A stretch of 64,000 nt of DNA, from NCBI RefSeq assembly GCF_000521865.1, contig NZ_JAME01000004.1, positions 124,001 through 188,000 of the forward strand. The letters run 5' to 3'. The notes beneath the pieces are model-generated. The model did not search any database, was not told the DNA's origin, and saw only the letters and a list, made by a program, of their open reading frames with translations. This document shows, piece by piece, positions 43,742 to 53,359 of the stretch (positions are counted from its first letter, which is position 1; every line of letters starts with the position of its first letter). The DNA is from Roseivivax isoporae LMG 25204. Its GTDB lineage: Bacteria > Pseudomonadota > Alphaproteobacteria > Rhodobacterales > Rhodobacteraceae. The translations under genes and the position numbers were made by a program.

Positions 43742-44688
43742 GCGAGGATCCTCCCGCGCTTGGCGCCGAGGTCGATCCACACGGCGAGGATGATGATGCC
43801 CCAGGTCACGAGCCATTGGACGTAGTAGGGATATCCCATGAGCAGGAGCCCGTTCTGGATGAAGCCCAGCATGGCGACGCCCAGCACCGTGCGCCCGATG
43901 CTGCCCGACCCGCCGAGCAGCGACGTGCCCCCGAGGATCACGCCCGCGAGCACCGTCAGCTCGTAGCCCTGGCCGATCGTGTTCTGCGCCCCCATCACGC
44001 GGCTGCCCATGATGATCGCGGCGATGGCGGTGGTCAGTCCCGACAGGCAGTAGGCGGCAAAGACCACGAGCCGCGCGTCGATGCCCGAATAGGTGGCCGC
44101 CGTCTCGTTGCCGCCGACGGCAAAGATCGCGCGGCCGAACCGCGTGCGCTTCAGGACGAAGGCGAGGACCGCGGCGCTGAGCGCGAAGATCACCACCGGC
44201 GCGGGGATGCCCCAGAGGCTGCCGCGCCCGAAGGCCGCGAACCACGTCGTCCCGTCGGCCACGTTCACGTTCGAGCCGCCGGAATAGGCCAGCGTCAGGC
44301 CCTGCAGGAACGACAGCATCGCCAGCGTGACGATCAGCGCGTTGAGCCGGAACACTCCCACGAGAAGCCCGTTCCAAGCGCCCGCCGCAAGCCCCGCGAG
44401 CAGCGTCACGAGGATGGCGAGGCCGGGGCCGAAGGCGTTCGTGCGGTCGACGACGATCACCGTCAGGAGCGTGAGCATCGAGCCGACCGACAGGTCGAGC
44501 CGTCCCGCCACCACGACGAAGGTGACGCCGAGCGCCATCATCCCGATGATCGACACCTGCCGGAGCACGTCGAGCACGTTGCTCGGTGTCAGGAACGCCT
44601 CCGCCTGCACCGCGACGAGCGCGAGAAACAGCGCGAAGGCGACGAGCAGCCCGTGCCGGCGCAAGAGCGCGGCGAAGTGTAGCGACAT
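43738..44688 (-). CDS. CUT2 sugar ABC transporter permease (RbsC family), first copy
   Basis: A 316-residue inner-membrane permease. It shows GVTFVVVAGRLDLSVGSML (family GxIDLSVG block with R-L replacing the usual G/E-I), VGGNETAATYSGI and GGTSLLGGSGSIGRT blocks. GGAGGACC precedes the start at 44688. It is the first gene of the minus-strand importer operon; the binding-protein gene is divergent, and both face the 263-base region with two candidate operators. Confidence 0.9.
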   Translation of the reverse strand: MSLHFAALLRRHGLLVAFALFLALVAVQAEAFLTPSNVLDVLRQVSIIGMMALGVTFVVVAGRLDLSVGSMLTLLTVIVVDRTNAFGPGLAILVTLLAGLAAGAWNGLLVGVFRLNALIVTLAMLSFLQGLTLAYSGGSNVNVADGTTWFAAFGRGSLWGIPAPVVIFALSAAVLAFVLKRTRFGRAIFAVGGNETAATYSGIDARLVVFAAYCLSGLTTAIAAIIMGSRVMGAQNTIGQGYELTVLAGVILGGTSLLGGSGSIGRTVLGVAMLGFIQNGLLLMGYPYYVQWLVTWGIIILAVWIDLGAKRGRILA

Positions 44689-44750
44689 AGGTGGTCCTCC
44701 CTCTTCCGGGGATCTTCCATGGAGGGGGCCGACGGAGACAGGGCGGAGAC

Positions 44751-44763
44751 GTCCATTTTGGAC
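44751..44763. promoter_or_regulatory. Candidate operator A in the CUT2 divergent promoter region
   Basis: GTCCATTTTGGAC is a perfect inverted repeat with five-base arms (GTCCA and TGGAC) and a three-base centre. It lies 63 bases before the first permease gene. It shares the GAAAC-N-GCCC right flank with the site upstream of the fusion regulator. Confidence 0.5.
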
Positions 44764-44854
44764 GAAACCGCCCGGCGCCTGCCGTGCGGGTCGCGGACAT
44801 GGCCCTATTCGCGGGGCGCGCGCGGCGGCCGGGACGGGCGCCGGTCCCGAAGCG

Positions 44855-44867
44855 GTCAGTTTTGGAC
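44855..44867. promoter_or_regulatory. Candidate operator B in the CUT2 divergent promoter region
   Basis: GTCAGTTTTGGAC lies 104 bases from operator A, close to ten helical turns, and 85 bases before the binding-protein gene. It matches the GTC(N)5TGGAC pattern but lacks the extended flank. Two in-phase sites flanking divergent promoters would suit a looping regulator. Confidence 0.45.
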
Positions 44868-44951
44868 ATCTGCGGCGTTGAGCGGAGCGCCCCGCCGCAG
44901 ATCATGGGACGGGACGCGTCGGCACGGCGCGGACGCAGAGGGAGGAACGGA

Positions 44952-45941
44952 ATGAAACTTCATGCACTCATCGCCGGCGCGCTGGCGCTCGCGGCCGGCA
45001 CCACGGCCGGCCACGCGCAGGACGCGGCCCCCGAGTGGCTGGGCGGCGCGCTGAAGAAGCCGCTGTCGGAGACGCGGATCGGGATCACGGTGCTCTATCC
45101 CGGGTCCAACGCCTACCAGGCGAAATATGCCGAGACGGCCGAAGCCTACACCGCCGAGCTCGGGCTCGATGCGACGGTGATGGACCCGCAGGGCGATCCC
45201 GCGACGCAGTTCAACCAGATCCAGGACATGTCCTCTCAGAACATGGACGCGATCGTGGTCTGGCCCACCTCGCAGAACGCGCTGATCCCGGCGATCGGCG
45301 GCGCCTCGCGCGCGGGCATCCCGGTCATCACCTCGAATTCGCCGATCGGCGAGGGCGGCCGGCGCTACGTGGCGGCGCATACCGGCCCCGACGACTGCAT
45401 CCAGGCGGAACAGTCGGCCGAGATGCTGGGCGAGGCGCTCGGCGGCTCGGGCGAGATCGTGGTCGTCGAGGGGACCCCCGGCTACACCGTGTCGATCCTG
45501 CGCAAGAACTGCTTTCTCGACCGGCTCGCCGACGCCTATCCCGACGTGACCATCCTCGAGAGCCAGCCGGCCGACTGGAACCGAGAGCGGGCGCAGACTG
45601 TGATGGAGACGTTCCTGACCAAGTACGGCGACGAGATCGACGGCGTCTACGCCTTCGACGACGGCATGGGCCTGGGCGTCGTGTCGGCGCTGAAGGGCGC
45701 GGGCAAGCAGCCGGGCGACGTGAAGGTGGTGACTTGCAACCAGTTCGGCGAGGGCTGGGACCAGATGCGCGAGGGCTGGATGACCGGCACCAACAAGCAG
45801 TCGCCGGTCGACGACGCGATCCTCGCCATCCAGACGGCGGTGAAGGTCGCGAACGGCATCGAGGTGCCCGAGACCCAGAAGATCGACACCCCCAAGGTCA
45901 CGCCCGACAACGTCGACGCGTTCGAGCGTCCGAGCTGGTGA
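44952..45941 (+). CDS. CUT2 sugar-binding periplasmic protein (RbsB family)
   Basis: A 329-residue binding protein of the Peripla_BP_4 type. The signal peptide covers residues 1 to about 22 (ending AGHAQ). Mature family blocks include RIGITVLYPGSNAYQAKYAE, MDPQGDPATQFNQIQDM, AIVVWPTSQNALIPAI and VYAFDDGMGLGVVSAL. A GGAGGAACGG site precedes the start. It is divergent from the permease/ATPase operon and feeds that importer. The fold differs from the family-1 domain of the nearby regulator, so the regulator did not arise by duplication of this gene. Confidence 0.9.
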   Translation: MKLHALIAGALALAAGTTAGHAQDAAPEWLGGALKKPLSETRIGITVLYPGSNAYQAKYAETAEAYTAELGLDATVMDPQGDPATQFNQIQDMSSQNMDAIVVWPTSQNALIPAIGGASRAGIPVITSNSPIGEGGRRYVAAHTGPDDCIQAEQSAEMLGEALGGSGEIVVVEGTPGYTVSILRKNCFLDRLADAYPDVTILESQPADWNRERAQTVMETFLTKYGDEIDGVYAFDDGMGLGVVSALKGAGKQPGDVKVVTCNQFGEGWDQMREGWMTGTNKQSPVDDAILAIQTAVKVANGIEVPETQKIDTPKVTPDNVDAFERPSW

Positions 45942-45953
45942 GGCGCCGCCGGA

Positions 45954-45971
45954 CCGGCCCCTGACGGCCGG
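45954..45971 (+). terminator. Weak hairpin after the sugar-binding protein gene
   Basis: CCGGCC pairs with GGCCGG around a six-base loop, starting 13 bases after the stop. The stem is only six pairs and there is no T-run, so termination here is uncertain. Confidence 0.3.
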
Positions 45972-46013
45972 CCGCGCCCTCCTCCCCGGTCCGCCATGTG
46001 CGGGCCGGGCGAT

Positions 46014-46065
46014 CCTTACACGGTCCTTACGCGTGCCCGCGGCCTTCCGCATGGCGCCCTTACGC
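46014..46065 (+). promoter_or_regulatory. Phased CCTTACRC direct repeats before kdp (KdpE site candidate)
   Basis: CCTTACAC at 46014 and CCTTACGC at 46025 and 46058 are direct repeats separated by 11 and 33 bases, so all lie on the same DNA face. OmpR-type regulators bind direct repeats with 10-11 base spacing. The cluster ends 44 bases before the first small gene of the kdp operon, the right place for KdpE activation. Confidence 0.5.
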
Positions 46066-46109
46066 GTCCCGGTCGCACATGTCTGCCATCCGCCAGACTG
46101 GAGCATGCG

Positions 46110-46193
46110 ATGACCGACCTTCTCTATCTCTCCCTCGGGCTTCTGACCTTCGGCGCCTTCGCCGTGGCGATCCCTGCCATCGGCCGGCTCTGA
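46110..46193 (+). CDS. 27-residue membrane peptide preceding kdpF
   Basis: A short frame starting ATG at 46110 encodes a peptide that is almost wholly one hydrophobic helix ([20 protein letters not shown]) with polar ends MTD and IGRL. A GACTGGAG stretch lies upstream. It sits 12 bases before kdpF and shares the operon leader. I recall similar unnamed short peptides before kdpF in other bacteria, but cannot confirm this here. A role as an extra KdpFABC-associated subunit is inference. Confidence 0.6.
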   Translation: MTDLLYLSLGLLTFGAFAVAIPAIGRL

Positions 46194-46205
46194 GGAGACG
46201 CTCCC

Positions 46206-46292
46206 ATGTTCGATATCGTCCTGGGCCTCGCCGTGGCGGCGGGGCTGCTCGGCTACCTGGTCGCGGTCCTGCTGCGGCCGCAGAAATTCTGA
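46206..46292 (+). CDS. kdpF: Potassium-transporting ATPase small subunit KdpF
   Basis: A 28-residue single-helix peptide beginning [18 protein letters not shown] and ending LLRPQKF, which matches the KdpF ending (L-x-R-P-E/Q-x-F). KdpF stabilises the KdpABC complex in the inner membrane. GAGGAGAC-type sequence upstream (TGAGGAGACGCTCCC) gives its ribosome site. It ends nine bases before kdpA. Confidence 0.85.
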   Translation: MFDIVLGLAVAAGLLGYLVAVLLRPQKF

Positions 46293-46301
46293 GGCGGGCC
46301 C

Positions 46302-48005
46302 ATGTCACCCGATATCCTGGGCCTCGTCGTCTTCCTGGTCGCGCTCGTGGCGCTGGCGCTGCCGCTCGGCCGCCACATGGCGCGGGTCTACTGCAACGAG
46401 CGCACCCTGCTCACGCCGGTCCTGGCGCCGGTCGAGGGCGCCATCTACCGCATCGCGGGCATCCGCGCGGGCGAGGGGCAGTCGTGGCGCGCCTACGCCG
46501 CCGCGGTCATCGCCTTCAACGCGGCGGGCTTCGTGGTCCTCTACGCGATCCTGCGGCTGCAGGGCGTCCTGCCGTGGAACCCGGCCGGGATCGGGCCCAT
46601 GGCGCCCGACCTCGCGTTCAACACCGCGGTGAGCTTCACCACCAACACCAACTGGCAGGCCTATTCCGGCGAAGCGCAGCTGTCGCATTTCAGCCAGATG
46701 GTCGGGCTCACCGTGCAGAACTTCGTCTCTGCGGGGACCGGCATGGCCGTGGCCGCGGCGGTGATCCGCGGCTTTGCGTGCCGCGGCGACGGCCGGCTCG
46801 GCAACTTCTGGGCCGACCTCACGCGCTCGGTGCTCTACGTGCTCCTGCCGCTGTCGATCGTGGTCGCGCTGATCCTCGCGGGGCAGGGCGTCGTGCAGAC
46901 GCTGTCAGGCCCCGTGACCGCCGCCACGCTCGAGGGCGCGGAGCAGGTGATCGCGCGGGGTCCCGCGGCGAGCCAGGTCGCGATCAAGCAGCTCGGCACC
47001 AATGGCGGCGGCTTCTTCGGCGTGAACTCCGCGCACCCGCTCGAGAATCCGACCGTGGTCTCGAACATGGTGCAGGCGCTCTGCATCCTGCTGATCCCCG
47101 TCGCCTTCTGTGTCACATACGGCCGGATGGTGGGGGACCGTCGGCAGGGTGCCGCGCTCTTCGCGGCGATGGGCATCCTGTTCGTCGCGGGACTCGCGCT
47201 CGTCACCTGGTCCGAGGCCGCGGGCAACCCGCTCGTCGCGCAGGTCGCGGGCACCGACGGCCCGAACCTGGAGGGCAAGGAGATGCGCTTCGGCGCGACG
47301 CTCTCGGCGCTCTGGGGCGCGGCGACGACCGCGGCCTCGAACGGGTCGGTGAACGCCATGCACGACAGCTTCATGCCGCTCTCGGGGCTCGTGTTCCTCG
47401 TCAACATGATGATCGGCGAGGTCATTTTCGGCGGGGTCGGCGCGGGGCTCTACGGCATGCTCCTCTACGTGGTGCTGGCCGTGTTCCTCGCCGGGCTCAT
47501 GGTCGGGCGCACGCCCGAATATCTCGGCAAGAAGATCGAGGCGAAGGAGGTGAGCCTCGCCGTCCTCGCCTTCCTGTCCATGCCGCTCGGCATCCTCGTG
47601 CTCGCCGCGGTGTCGGTCCTCGTGCCGCAGGCGTTGGCGGCGGTGCAGGAGGTCGGCCCCCACGGACTGTCCGAGGTGCTCTATGCCTACGCCTCGGCCA
47701 CCGGCAACAACGGGTCGGCCTTCGCGGGCTTCGGCGCGGCGGACCCGGTCCACACGACGCTGCAGGGGATCGCCATGCTGCTCGGCCGCTACGCGATCAT
47801 CGTGCCCATGTTGGGAATCGCCGGTGCGCTTGCGGTCAAGGTCCCGGCCGCGCCCACGGCGGGCAGCTTTCCCACCCATGGGCCGCTCTTCGTCGTGCTG
47901 CTGATCGTGACCGTCGCGATCCTGGGCGGGCTCACCTTCTTTCCGGCGCTGGCCCTGGGCCCGCTTGCCGAACAGGTGAGCCTCTCCGCCGGCACGACCT
48001 TCTGA
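46302..48005 (+). CDS. kdpA: Potassium-transporting ATPase subunit KdpA
   Basis: A 567-residue membrane protein of the superfamily of K transporters. The four selectivity-filter-like repeats are recognisable: [14 protein letters not shown] near residue 112, [19 protein letters not shown] near 231, a third near 345 (ASNGSVNAM) and [12 protein letters not shown] near 467. It forms the K+ selective part of the high-affinity Kdp pump. Length is normal for the family. Confidence 0.96.
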   Translation: MSPDILGLVVFLVALVALALPLGRHMARVYCNERTLLTPVLAPVEGAIYRIAGIRAGEGQSWRAYAAAVIAFNAAGFVVLYAILRLQGVLPWNPAGIGPMAPDLAFNTAVSFTTNTNWQAYSGEAQLSHFSQMVGLTVQNFVSAGTGMAVAAAVIRGFACRGDGRLGNFWADLTRSVLYVLLPLSIVVALILAGQGVVQTLSGPVTAATLEGAEQVIARGPAASQVAIKQLGTNGGGFFGVNSAHPLENPTVVSNMVQALCILLIPVAFCVTYGRMVGDRRQGAALFAAMGILFVAGLALVTWSEAAGNPLVAQVAGTDGPNLEGKEMRFGATLSALWGAATTAASNGSVNAMHDSFMPLSGLVFLVNMMIGEVIFGGVGAGLYGMLLYVVLAVFLAGLMVGRTPEYLGKKIEAKEVSLAVLAFLSMPLGILVLAAVSVLVPQALAAVQEVGPHGLSEVLYAYASATGNNGSAFAGFGAADPVHTTLQGIAMLLGRYAIIVPMLGIAGALAVKVPAAPTAGSFPTHGPLFVVLLIVTVAILGGLTFFPALALGPLAEQVSLSAGTTF

Positions 48006-48061
48006 GCCAGGATCGGGGCCACCGCCGGGCCCCGTCCCCGCATCGTCCAAGGATGTCAGAC

Positions 48062-50092
48062 ATGTCCCGAACCGACACGGCCGCCCCCCGCGGCCTCTAT
48101 GCCACCGCGGCGCGACAGAGCGTCGCCAAGCTTTCGCCCCGCCTGCTCGTCCGCAACCCGGTGATCTTCGTGACCGCGATCGTCGCGGCGATGACGACGA
48201 TCCTCGCGCTGCGAGATCTCGTCGCGGGGCCCGCCGGCGCCGTGATCCCGCAGATCGCCGCCTGGCTCTGGGTCACCGTCCTCTTTGCCAATTTCGCCGA
48301 GGCGCTGGCCGAGGGGCGCGGCAAGGCGCGAGCCGACACGCTGCGCGCCACGGGCCGGGAGACGCGGGCGCGCCGCCTCGCCGCGGCCGACGCCGACCAT
48401 GCGGGCGCCGAGACCGTGTCCTCGACCGAGCTGCGCGCGGGCCAGTTCGTGCTGGTCTCGGCCGGCGACGTGATCCCGGCCGACGGCGAGGCCGTGGCAG
48501 GCGTCGCGTCGGTGAACGAAAGCGCCATCACCGGAGAAAGCGCGCCAGTCATCCGCGAGGCGGGCGGCGACCGGTCCTCGGTCACGGGCGGAACCACCGT
48601 CGTGTCGGACTGGCTCGTGGTCCGCGTGACGGCCGAACCCGGCAAGAGCTTCATCGACCGCATGGTCGCGCTCGTCGAGGGCGCCGAGCGGCAGAAGACC
48701 CCGAACGAGATCGCGCTTTCGATCCTCTTGACCGGCCTCACGCTGATCTTCCTCTTCGTCGTCGTGACGCTCGAGCCCTTCGCGCGGTATTCCGGCACGT
48801 CGATCCCGGCCGCCTTCCTCGCGGCGCTCTTCGTGACGCTGATCCCCACGACCATCGGCGGGCTCCTGTCGGCGATCGGCATCGCCGGCATGGACCGGCT
48901 GGTGAAGGCGAACGTGATCGCCAAGTCCGGCCGTGCCGTCGAGGCGGCGGGCGACGTGGACGTGCTGCTGCTCGACAAGACCGGCACGATCACCTTCGGC
49001 AACCGCATGGCCGATGCCGTCCTGCCGGCGCCGGGCGTGAGCGAGGCGCGGCTCGCGCAGGCGGCGTGGCTGGCCTCGCAGGCGGACGACACCCCCGAGG
49101 GCAAGTCGATCGTCGCGCTGTCCGCGCGCCTTCTCGGCGGCGACCTGCCGCACGCAGCCATCGCCCGGCATGTGGCGTTTTCCGCGCAGACGCGTCTTTC
49201 GGGCGTCGACCTCGACGGGGGCGCACAGGTCCGGAAAGGCGCCGCGGACGCCATCATGGGTCACACGGGCACCGAGCCCGGCGCGATCCTTGCCGCCAAT
49301 GTCGAGAACATCGCCCGGGCGGGCGGCACGCCGCTCCTCGTGAGCCAGGGCACCGAAATCCTCGGGGTCATCCACCTCAAGGACATCATCAAGCCCGGGG
49401 TGCGCGAACGCTTCGCCCAGCTGCGCGCCATGGGCGTGCGGACGGTCATGATCACCGGGGACAACCCGCTGACCGCCGCCGCCATCGCCGCCGAGGCCGG
49501 CGTCGACGATTTCATGGCCGAGGCCACGCCCGAGGCCAAGCTCGAGCGCATCCGCGCCGAGCAGCAGGAGGGCCGGCTCGTCGCCATGTGCGGGGACGGC
49601 TCGAAAGACGCGCCGGCGCTCGCGCAGGCGGATGTGGGCGTCGCGATGAACTCGGGCACGCAGGCGGCCAAGGAGGCGGGCAACCTCATCGACCTCGACA
49701 GCGACCCGACGAAGCTCATCGAGATCGTGATGGTGGGCAAGCAGCTCCTGATCAGCCGCGGCGCGCTCACCACGTTCTCGATCGCCAACGACGCCGCGAA
49801 GTACTTCGCGATCCTGCCCGCTCTGTTCCTCGGCGCCTATCCCGGGCTCGCCGCGCTGAACTTCATGGGGCTTTCGAGCCCCGAGAGCGCGATCCTGTCG
49901 GCGGTGATCTTCAACGCGCTGGTGATCGTGGCGCTCATTCCGCTTGCGCTCCGCGGCGTGCGCTACGCGCCGGCCTCGGCTTCGGCGCTCCTGCGCAACA
50001 ACCTGCTGGTCTACGGGCTCGGCGGCCTCGTCGCGCCGTTCCTCGGGATCAAGGCGATCGACATGATCGTCGTCGCCCTCAACCTCGCATAA
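48062..50092 (+). CDS. kdpB: Potassium-transporting ATPase ATP-binding subunit KdpB
   Basis: A 676-residue P-type ATPase. The phosphorylated aspartate is D305 in [17 protein letters not shown] is present (AITGESAPV), and the hinge motif is [10 protein letters not shown] followed by [10 protein letters not shown]. Note the S in GDGSKD, where GDGTND/GDGTKD is more usual. Two ATGs exist (48053, 48062); AAGGA ends at the first and lies eight bases before the second, so 48062 is preferred. Confidence 0.96.
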   Translation: MSRTDTAAPRGLYATAARQSVAKLSPRLLVRNPVIFVTAIVAAMTTILALRDLVAGPAGAVIPQIAAWLWVTVLFANFAEALAEGRGKARADTLRATGRETRARRLAAADADHAGAETVSSTELRAGQFVLVSAGDVIPADGEAVAGVASVNESAITGESAPVIREAGGDRSSVTGGTTVVSDWLVVRVTAEPGKSFIDRMVALVEGAERQKTPNEIALSILLTGLTLIFLFVVVTLEPFARYSGTSIPAAFLAALFVTLIPTTIGGLLSAIGIAGMDRLVKANVIAKSGRAVEAAGDVDVLLLDKTGTITFGNRMADAVLPAPGVSEARLAQAAWLASQADDTPEGKSIVALSARLLGGDLPHAAIARHVAFSAQTRLSGVDLDGGAQVRKGAADAIMGHTGTEPGAILAANVENIARAGGTPLLVSQGTEILGVIHLKDIIKPGVRERFAQLRAMGVRTVMITGDNPLTAAAIAAEAGVDDFMAEATPEAKLERIRAEQQEGRLVAMCGDGSKDAPALAQADVGVAMNSGTQAAKEAGNLIDLDSDPTKLIEIVMVGKQLLISRGALTTFSIANDAAKYFAILPALFLGAYPGLAALNFMGLSSPESAILSAVIFNALVIVALIPLALRGVRYAPASASALLRNNLLVYGLGGLVAPFLGIKAIDMIVVALNLA

Positions 50093-50102
50093 GGTGACCG
50101 CC

Positions 50103-50675
50103 ATGTTCGCGATCCTCCGACCCGCGCTGTCGATCCTGGCGCTGATGACCCTCCTGACCGGGGTGGCCTATCCGCTGGCCATCACCGGGATCGCGCAGGC
50201 CGCGATGCCGGCCCGCGCGGCCGGCAGCCTGATCGCGCGCGACGGCGTGGTGGTGGGCTCCGCGCTGGTCGGGCAGGCCTTTCGGGGCGCGGGCTACCTG
50301 CACCCGCGCCCGTCCGCCACGGATTTCGACGCCGCCGCAGCCGGCGCCTCGAATCTCGGGCCGAGTGCGTCCGCGCTCCTCGCGGCCGTCGCGGGCCGGG
50401 CCGAGGCGTGGCGCCGCGCGACGGGGCAGGACCGGGTGCCGCTCGACGCGGTGACCGCCTCGGCCAGTGGGCTCGACCCGCACGTGTCGCCCGCGAACGC
50501 GCGCGCGCAGGCCGCGCGGATCGCCGAGGCCCGCGGCGCGCCGCGGGCACGGGTGCTTGCGATCATCGACGCCGCGACGACCGGGCCGTGGCTCGGCCTG
50601 TTCGGCACGGCGCATGTCGACGTGCTGGCGGTGAACCTCGCGCTCGACGCGGAATATCCCGGAGGTGCCGAGTGA
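50103..50675 (+). CDS. kdpC: Potassium-transporting ATPase subunit KdpC
   Basis: A 190-residue protein with one N-terminal helix (residues about 8-32) and a periplasmic domain containing GSLIARDGVVVGSALVGQAF, the YLHPRPSATDFD block and ASASGLDPHVSP near 120, all KdpC signatures. It assembles the KdpFABC complex. The AAGGTG ribosome site overlaps the kdpB stop. The GTG in it (50094) is an unlikely start because it leaves no ribosome site. Confidence 0.94.
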   Translation: MFAILRPALSILALMTLLTGVAYPLAITGIAQAAMPARAAGSLIARDGVVVGSALVGQAFRGAGYLHPRPSATDFDAAAAGASNLGPSASALLAAVAGRAEAWRRATGQDRVPLDAVTASASGLDPHVSPANARAQAARIAEARGAPRARVLAIIDAATTGPWLGLFGTAHVDVLAVNLALDAEYPGGAE

Positions 50676-53359
50676 CCGACGCTTCCGATCCCCGGCCCGA
50701 TCCCGACGCGCTCCTCGAGGAGGCGGCGGGCGAGGGGCGCGGACGGCTCAAGATCTTCCTCGGCGCGGCGCCCGGTGTCGGCAAGACCTACGCCATGCTC
50801 GAGGCCGCCCGGAGACGGGCGGCCGAAGGCGTGGACGTGGCCGCGGGCGTGGTCGAGACGCACGGGCGGGGCGAGACCGAGGCGCTGCTGGCGGGGCTCG
50901 AGGTGCTGCCGAAGCGCGCGCATTTCTACCGCGAGCGCATCCTGCACGAGATGGACCTCGAGACGCTGATCGAGCGGCGGCCCCGCCTCGCGCTGATCGA
51001 CGAGCTCGCGCACACGAACGTGTCGGGCAGTCGCCACGAGAAGCGCTGGCAGGACGTGGAGGACGTGCTCGCCGCGGGGATCGACGTCTACACCACGCTG
51101 AACGTGCAGCATCTCGAGACGATGAACGACCGCGTCGCGCGCATCTCCGGCGTGAAGGTGCGCGAGACGGTGCCCGACCACATGCTGGAACAGGCCGACG
51201 AGATCGAGCTGATCGACCTGCCGCCCGAGGACCTGCTCGACCGGCTGCGGGCGGGCAAGGTCTACGTGCAGGACCAGGCGGCGCGCGCGGTCCAGAACTT
51301 CTTCACCAAGGGCAACCTCACGGCGCTGCGCGAGCTCGCCATGCGCGCCGCCGCCGACAGGGTCGACGCGCAGCTCATGCGGCACATGCGGTCGACCGCG
51401 ACGAGCGGTCCCTGGCCGGTGCAGGAACGCATCCTCGTCTGTCTCGACGACGGCCCCATCGCCCGCGAGGTCGTGCGCGCCGGCAAGCGCATGGCGGACC
51501 GCGCGCGGGTCGGCTGGACCGCGGTGCACGTGGCGACCGATCGCAGCGACCGCATGAGCGAGGAGGAACGCGACCGGCTGGCCGGCGCCATGCGGCTGGC
51601 CGAACGGCTCGGCGCCGAGACGACGACGCTGCGCGAGGGCGAGGGTGGCAGCGTCGCGGCGACCATCCTCGACCACGCGCGGCGCATCAACGCGAGCCGC
51701 ATCGTGCTCGGGCGGCGGCGGTCGCGGCGCGCCCGCCCTGCATTCCTGGCCGAGGACGTGGCGGGCGGCGTCGTCGCAAGGGCGCGGGATTTCGAGGTCA
51801 CGCTGATCGCCGACCCGCCGCACGAGCAGGCGCGGGGCCGGCGGCGCCTGCCCCGCTGGCAGCCGCAGGCGCAGGGCGGCGCCTATCTGCGCGCGGGGGT
51901 CATCATGGCGGGCTTCACCGTCGCGGCGCTCGCGCTCGAGACGGTGCTGCCGGTGACGGCGCTGTCGCTGGTCTTCATGACCGGTGTGATCGTGGTGGCC
52001 TCGATCCACGGGCTCGGGCCATCGATCGCGGCCTCGGCGCTCGGCTTCGTCGCCTACAACTTCGTCTTCACCGAGCCGCGCCTGACCTTCCGTGTCATGC
52101 GCGAGGCGGAACTGGTGACGCTCGGGCTCTTCCTCGTGGCCTCGATCGTGACGGGCAACCTCGCCGCCCGGCTCAGGGCGCGGGCCCTCGCGTTGCGCGA
52201 CAGCGTCGAGCGCACCACGGTCCTGCACGATTTCGCCCGCCGCATCGCGGTGGCGCCCTCGTCCGAGGCGGTGGCGCGCGCGGGCGTGGAACAGGTCGCG
52301 GCGGCAATGGGGCTCGACGCGCTGGTGCTGCGCCGGGTGGGTACGCGCACCGACGTCGTCGCCGCCGAACCCGAGGCCGAACCGCTCGACATGCGCGACC
52401 GGACCGCGGCGCGCTACACGCTCGAGAAGGGCGAGGCCTCGGGGTGCGGGACCGACACGCTGGCCGCGAGCCGCTGGCTGTTCCTGCCGGTGCGCGCCTC
52501 GGACGACACGCTGGCCGTGCTGGCGGTGCGCGGGCCCGGCGAGCGCGGCATGAACGCCGAGGATCGCCGGCTCCTCGAGGCGTTCGCGAGCCAGCTGGCG
52601 CTGGCCTTCGAGCGCACCGATCTCAACGACGCGCTCGAGGCCGCGCGGCTCTCTTCCGAAACCGAGCGGCTGCGCGCGGCGCTTCTGTCCTCGGTCAGTC
52701 ACGACCTGCGCACGCCGCTTGTCACCATCATCGGGGCAGCCTCGACGCTGACCGACGACGCGGTCGGCTACACGCCCGGCACGCGGCGCGAACTGGCCGA
52801 GACCATCCGCGAGGAGGGCGAGCGCCTCGACCGCTACATCCAGAACCTGCTCGACATGACCCGGCTCAGCCACGGTGCCCTGACGCCGCGCCGCGTCGCT
52901 GCGGACCTGTCCGAGATCGTCGGCAATGCCCGGCGGCGGCTGCGGTCGGATCTCGCGCGTTTCGCGGTCGAGATGCGACTGCCGCCGACGATGCCGGCCA
53001 TCGACGTCGACCCGATCCTGATCGAGCAGGTGCTGGTCAACGTGCTCGACAACGCGGCCAAGCATGCGCCCGACGGATCGGTCCTGCGCCTGTCGGCGCG
53101 GGTCGACGGGCCCGCGGTGGAGCTTGCGATCGCGGACGAGGGGCCCGGCATCCCGCCCGAGGCGCGGCGGCTCATCTTCGAGATGTTCTACCGCGTCAGC
53201 ACGGGCGACGCGCAGCGCGCGGGAACCGGGCTCGGGCTTGCCATCGCGCGCGGGATCATCGAAGCCCATGGCGGGACCATCCGGGCCGAGGCCACCACGC
53301 GGGAGGGCAGCGGCACCACCATCGTGGTCCGCCTGCCGCTCGCCAACCCGGAGCTCTGA
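50672..53359 (+). CDS. kdpD: Osmosensitive K+ channel sensor histidine kinase KdpD
   Basis: An 895-residue kinase with the full KdpD layout. The N-terminal KdpD domain has Walker A APGVGKTYAML near residue 33 and DELAHTNVSGSRHEKRWQD near 110. A universal-stress-like domain (about 245-370) follows, then four helices (about 400-500), a GAF region, the phospho-acceptor H677 in SHDLRTPLV, and the ATPase core (NVLDNAAKHAP, ADEGPGIPPE, GTGLGLAIARG). It senses K+ limitation and phosphorylates KdpE. The GTG start overlaps kdpC (GTGA) with GGAGGTG upstream. Confidence 0.94.
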   Translation: MTDASDPRPDPDALLEEAAGEGRGRLKIFLGAAPGVGKTYAMLEAARRRAAEGVDVAAGVVETHGRGETEALLAGLEVLPKRAHFYRERILHEMDLETLIERRPRLALIDELAHTNVSGSRHEKRWQDVEDVLAAGIDVYTTLNVQHLETMNDRVARISGVKVRETVPDHMLEQADEIELIDLPPEDLLDRLRAGKVYVQDQAARAVQNFFTKGNLTALRELAMRAAADRVDAQLMRHMRSTATSGPWPVQERILVCLDDGPIAREVVRAGKRMADRARVGWTAVHVATDRSDRMSEEERDRLAGAMRLAERLGAETTTLREGEGGSVAATILDHARRINASRIVLGRRRSRRARPAFLAEDVAGGVVARARDFEVTLIADPPHEQARGRRRLPRWQPQAQGGAYLRAGVIMAGFTVAALALETVLPVTALSLVFMTGVIVVASIHGLGPSIAASALGFVAYNFVFTEPRLTFRVMREAELVTLGLFLVASIVTGNLAARLRARALALRDSVERTTVLHDFARRIAVAPSSEAVARAGVEQVAAAMGLDALVLRRVGTRTDVVAAEPEAEPLDMRDRTAARYTLEKGEASGCGTDTLAASRWLFLPVRASDDTLAVLAVRGPGERGMNAEDRRLLEAFASQLALAFERTDLNDALEAARLSSETERLRAALLSSVSHDLRTPLVTIIGAASTLTDDAVGYTPGTRRELAETIREEGERLDRYIQNLLDMTRLSHGALTPRRVAADLSEIVGNARRRLRSDLARFAVEMRLPPTMPAIDVDPILIEQVLVNVLDNAAKHAPDGSVLRLSARVDGPAVELAIADEGPGIPPEARRLIFEMFYRVSTGDAQRAGTGLGLAIARGIIEAHGGTIRAEATTREGSGTTIVVRLPLANPEL

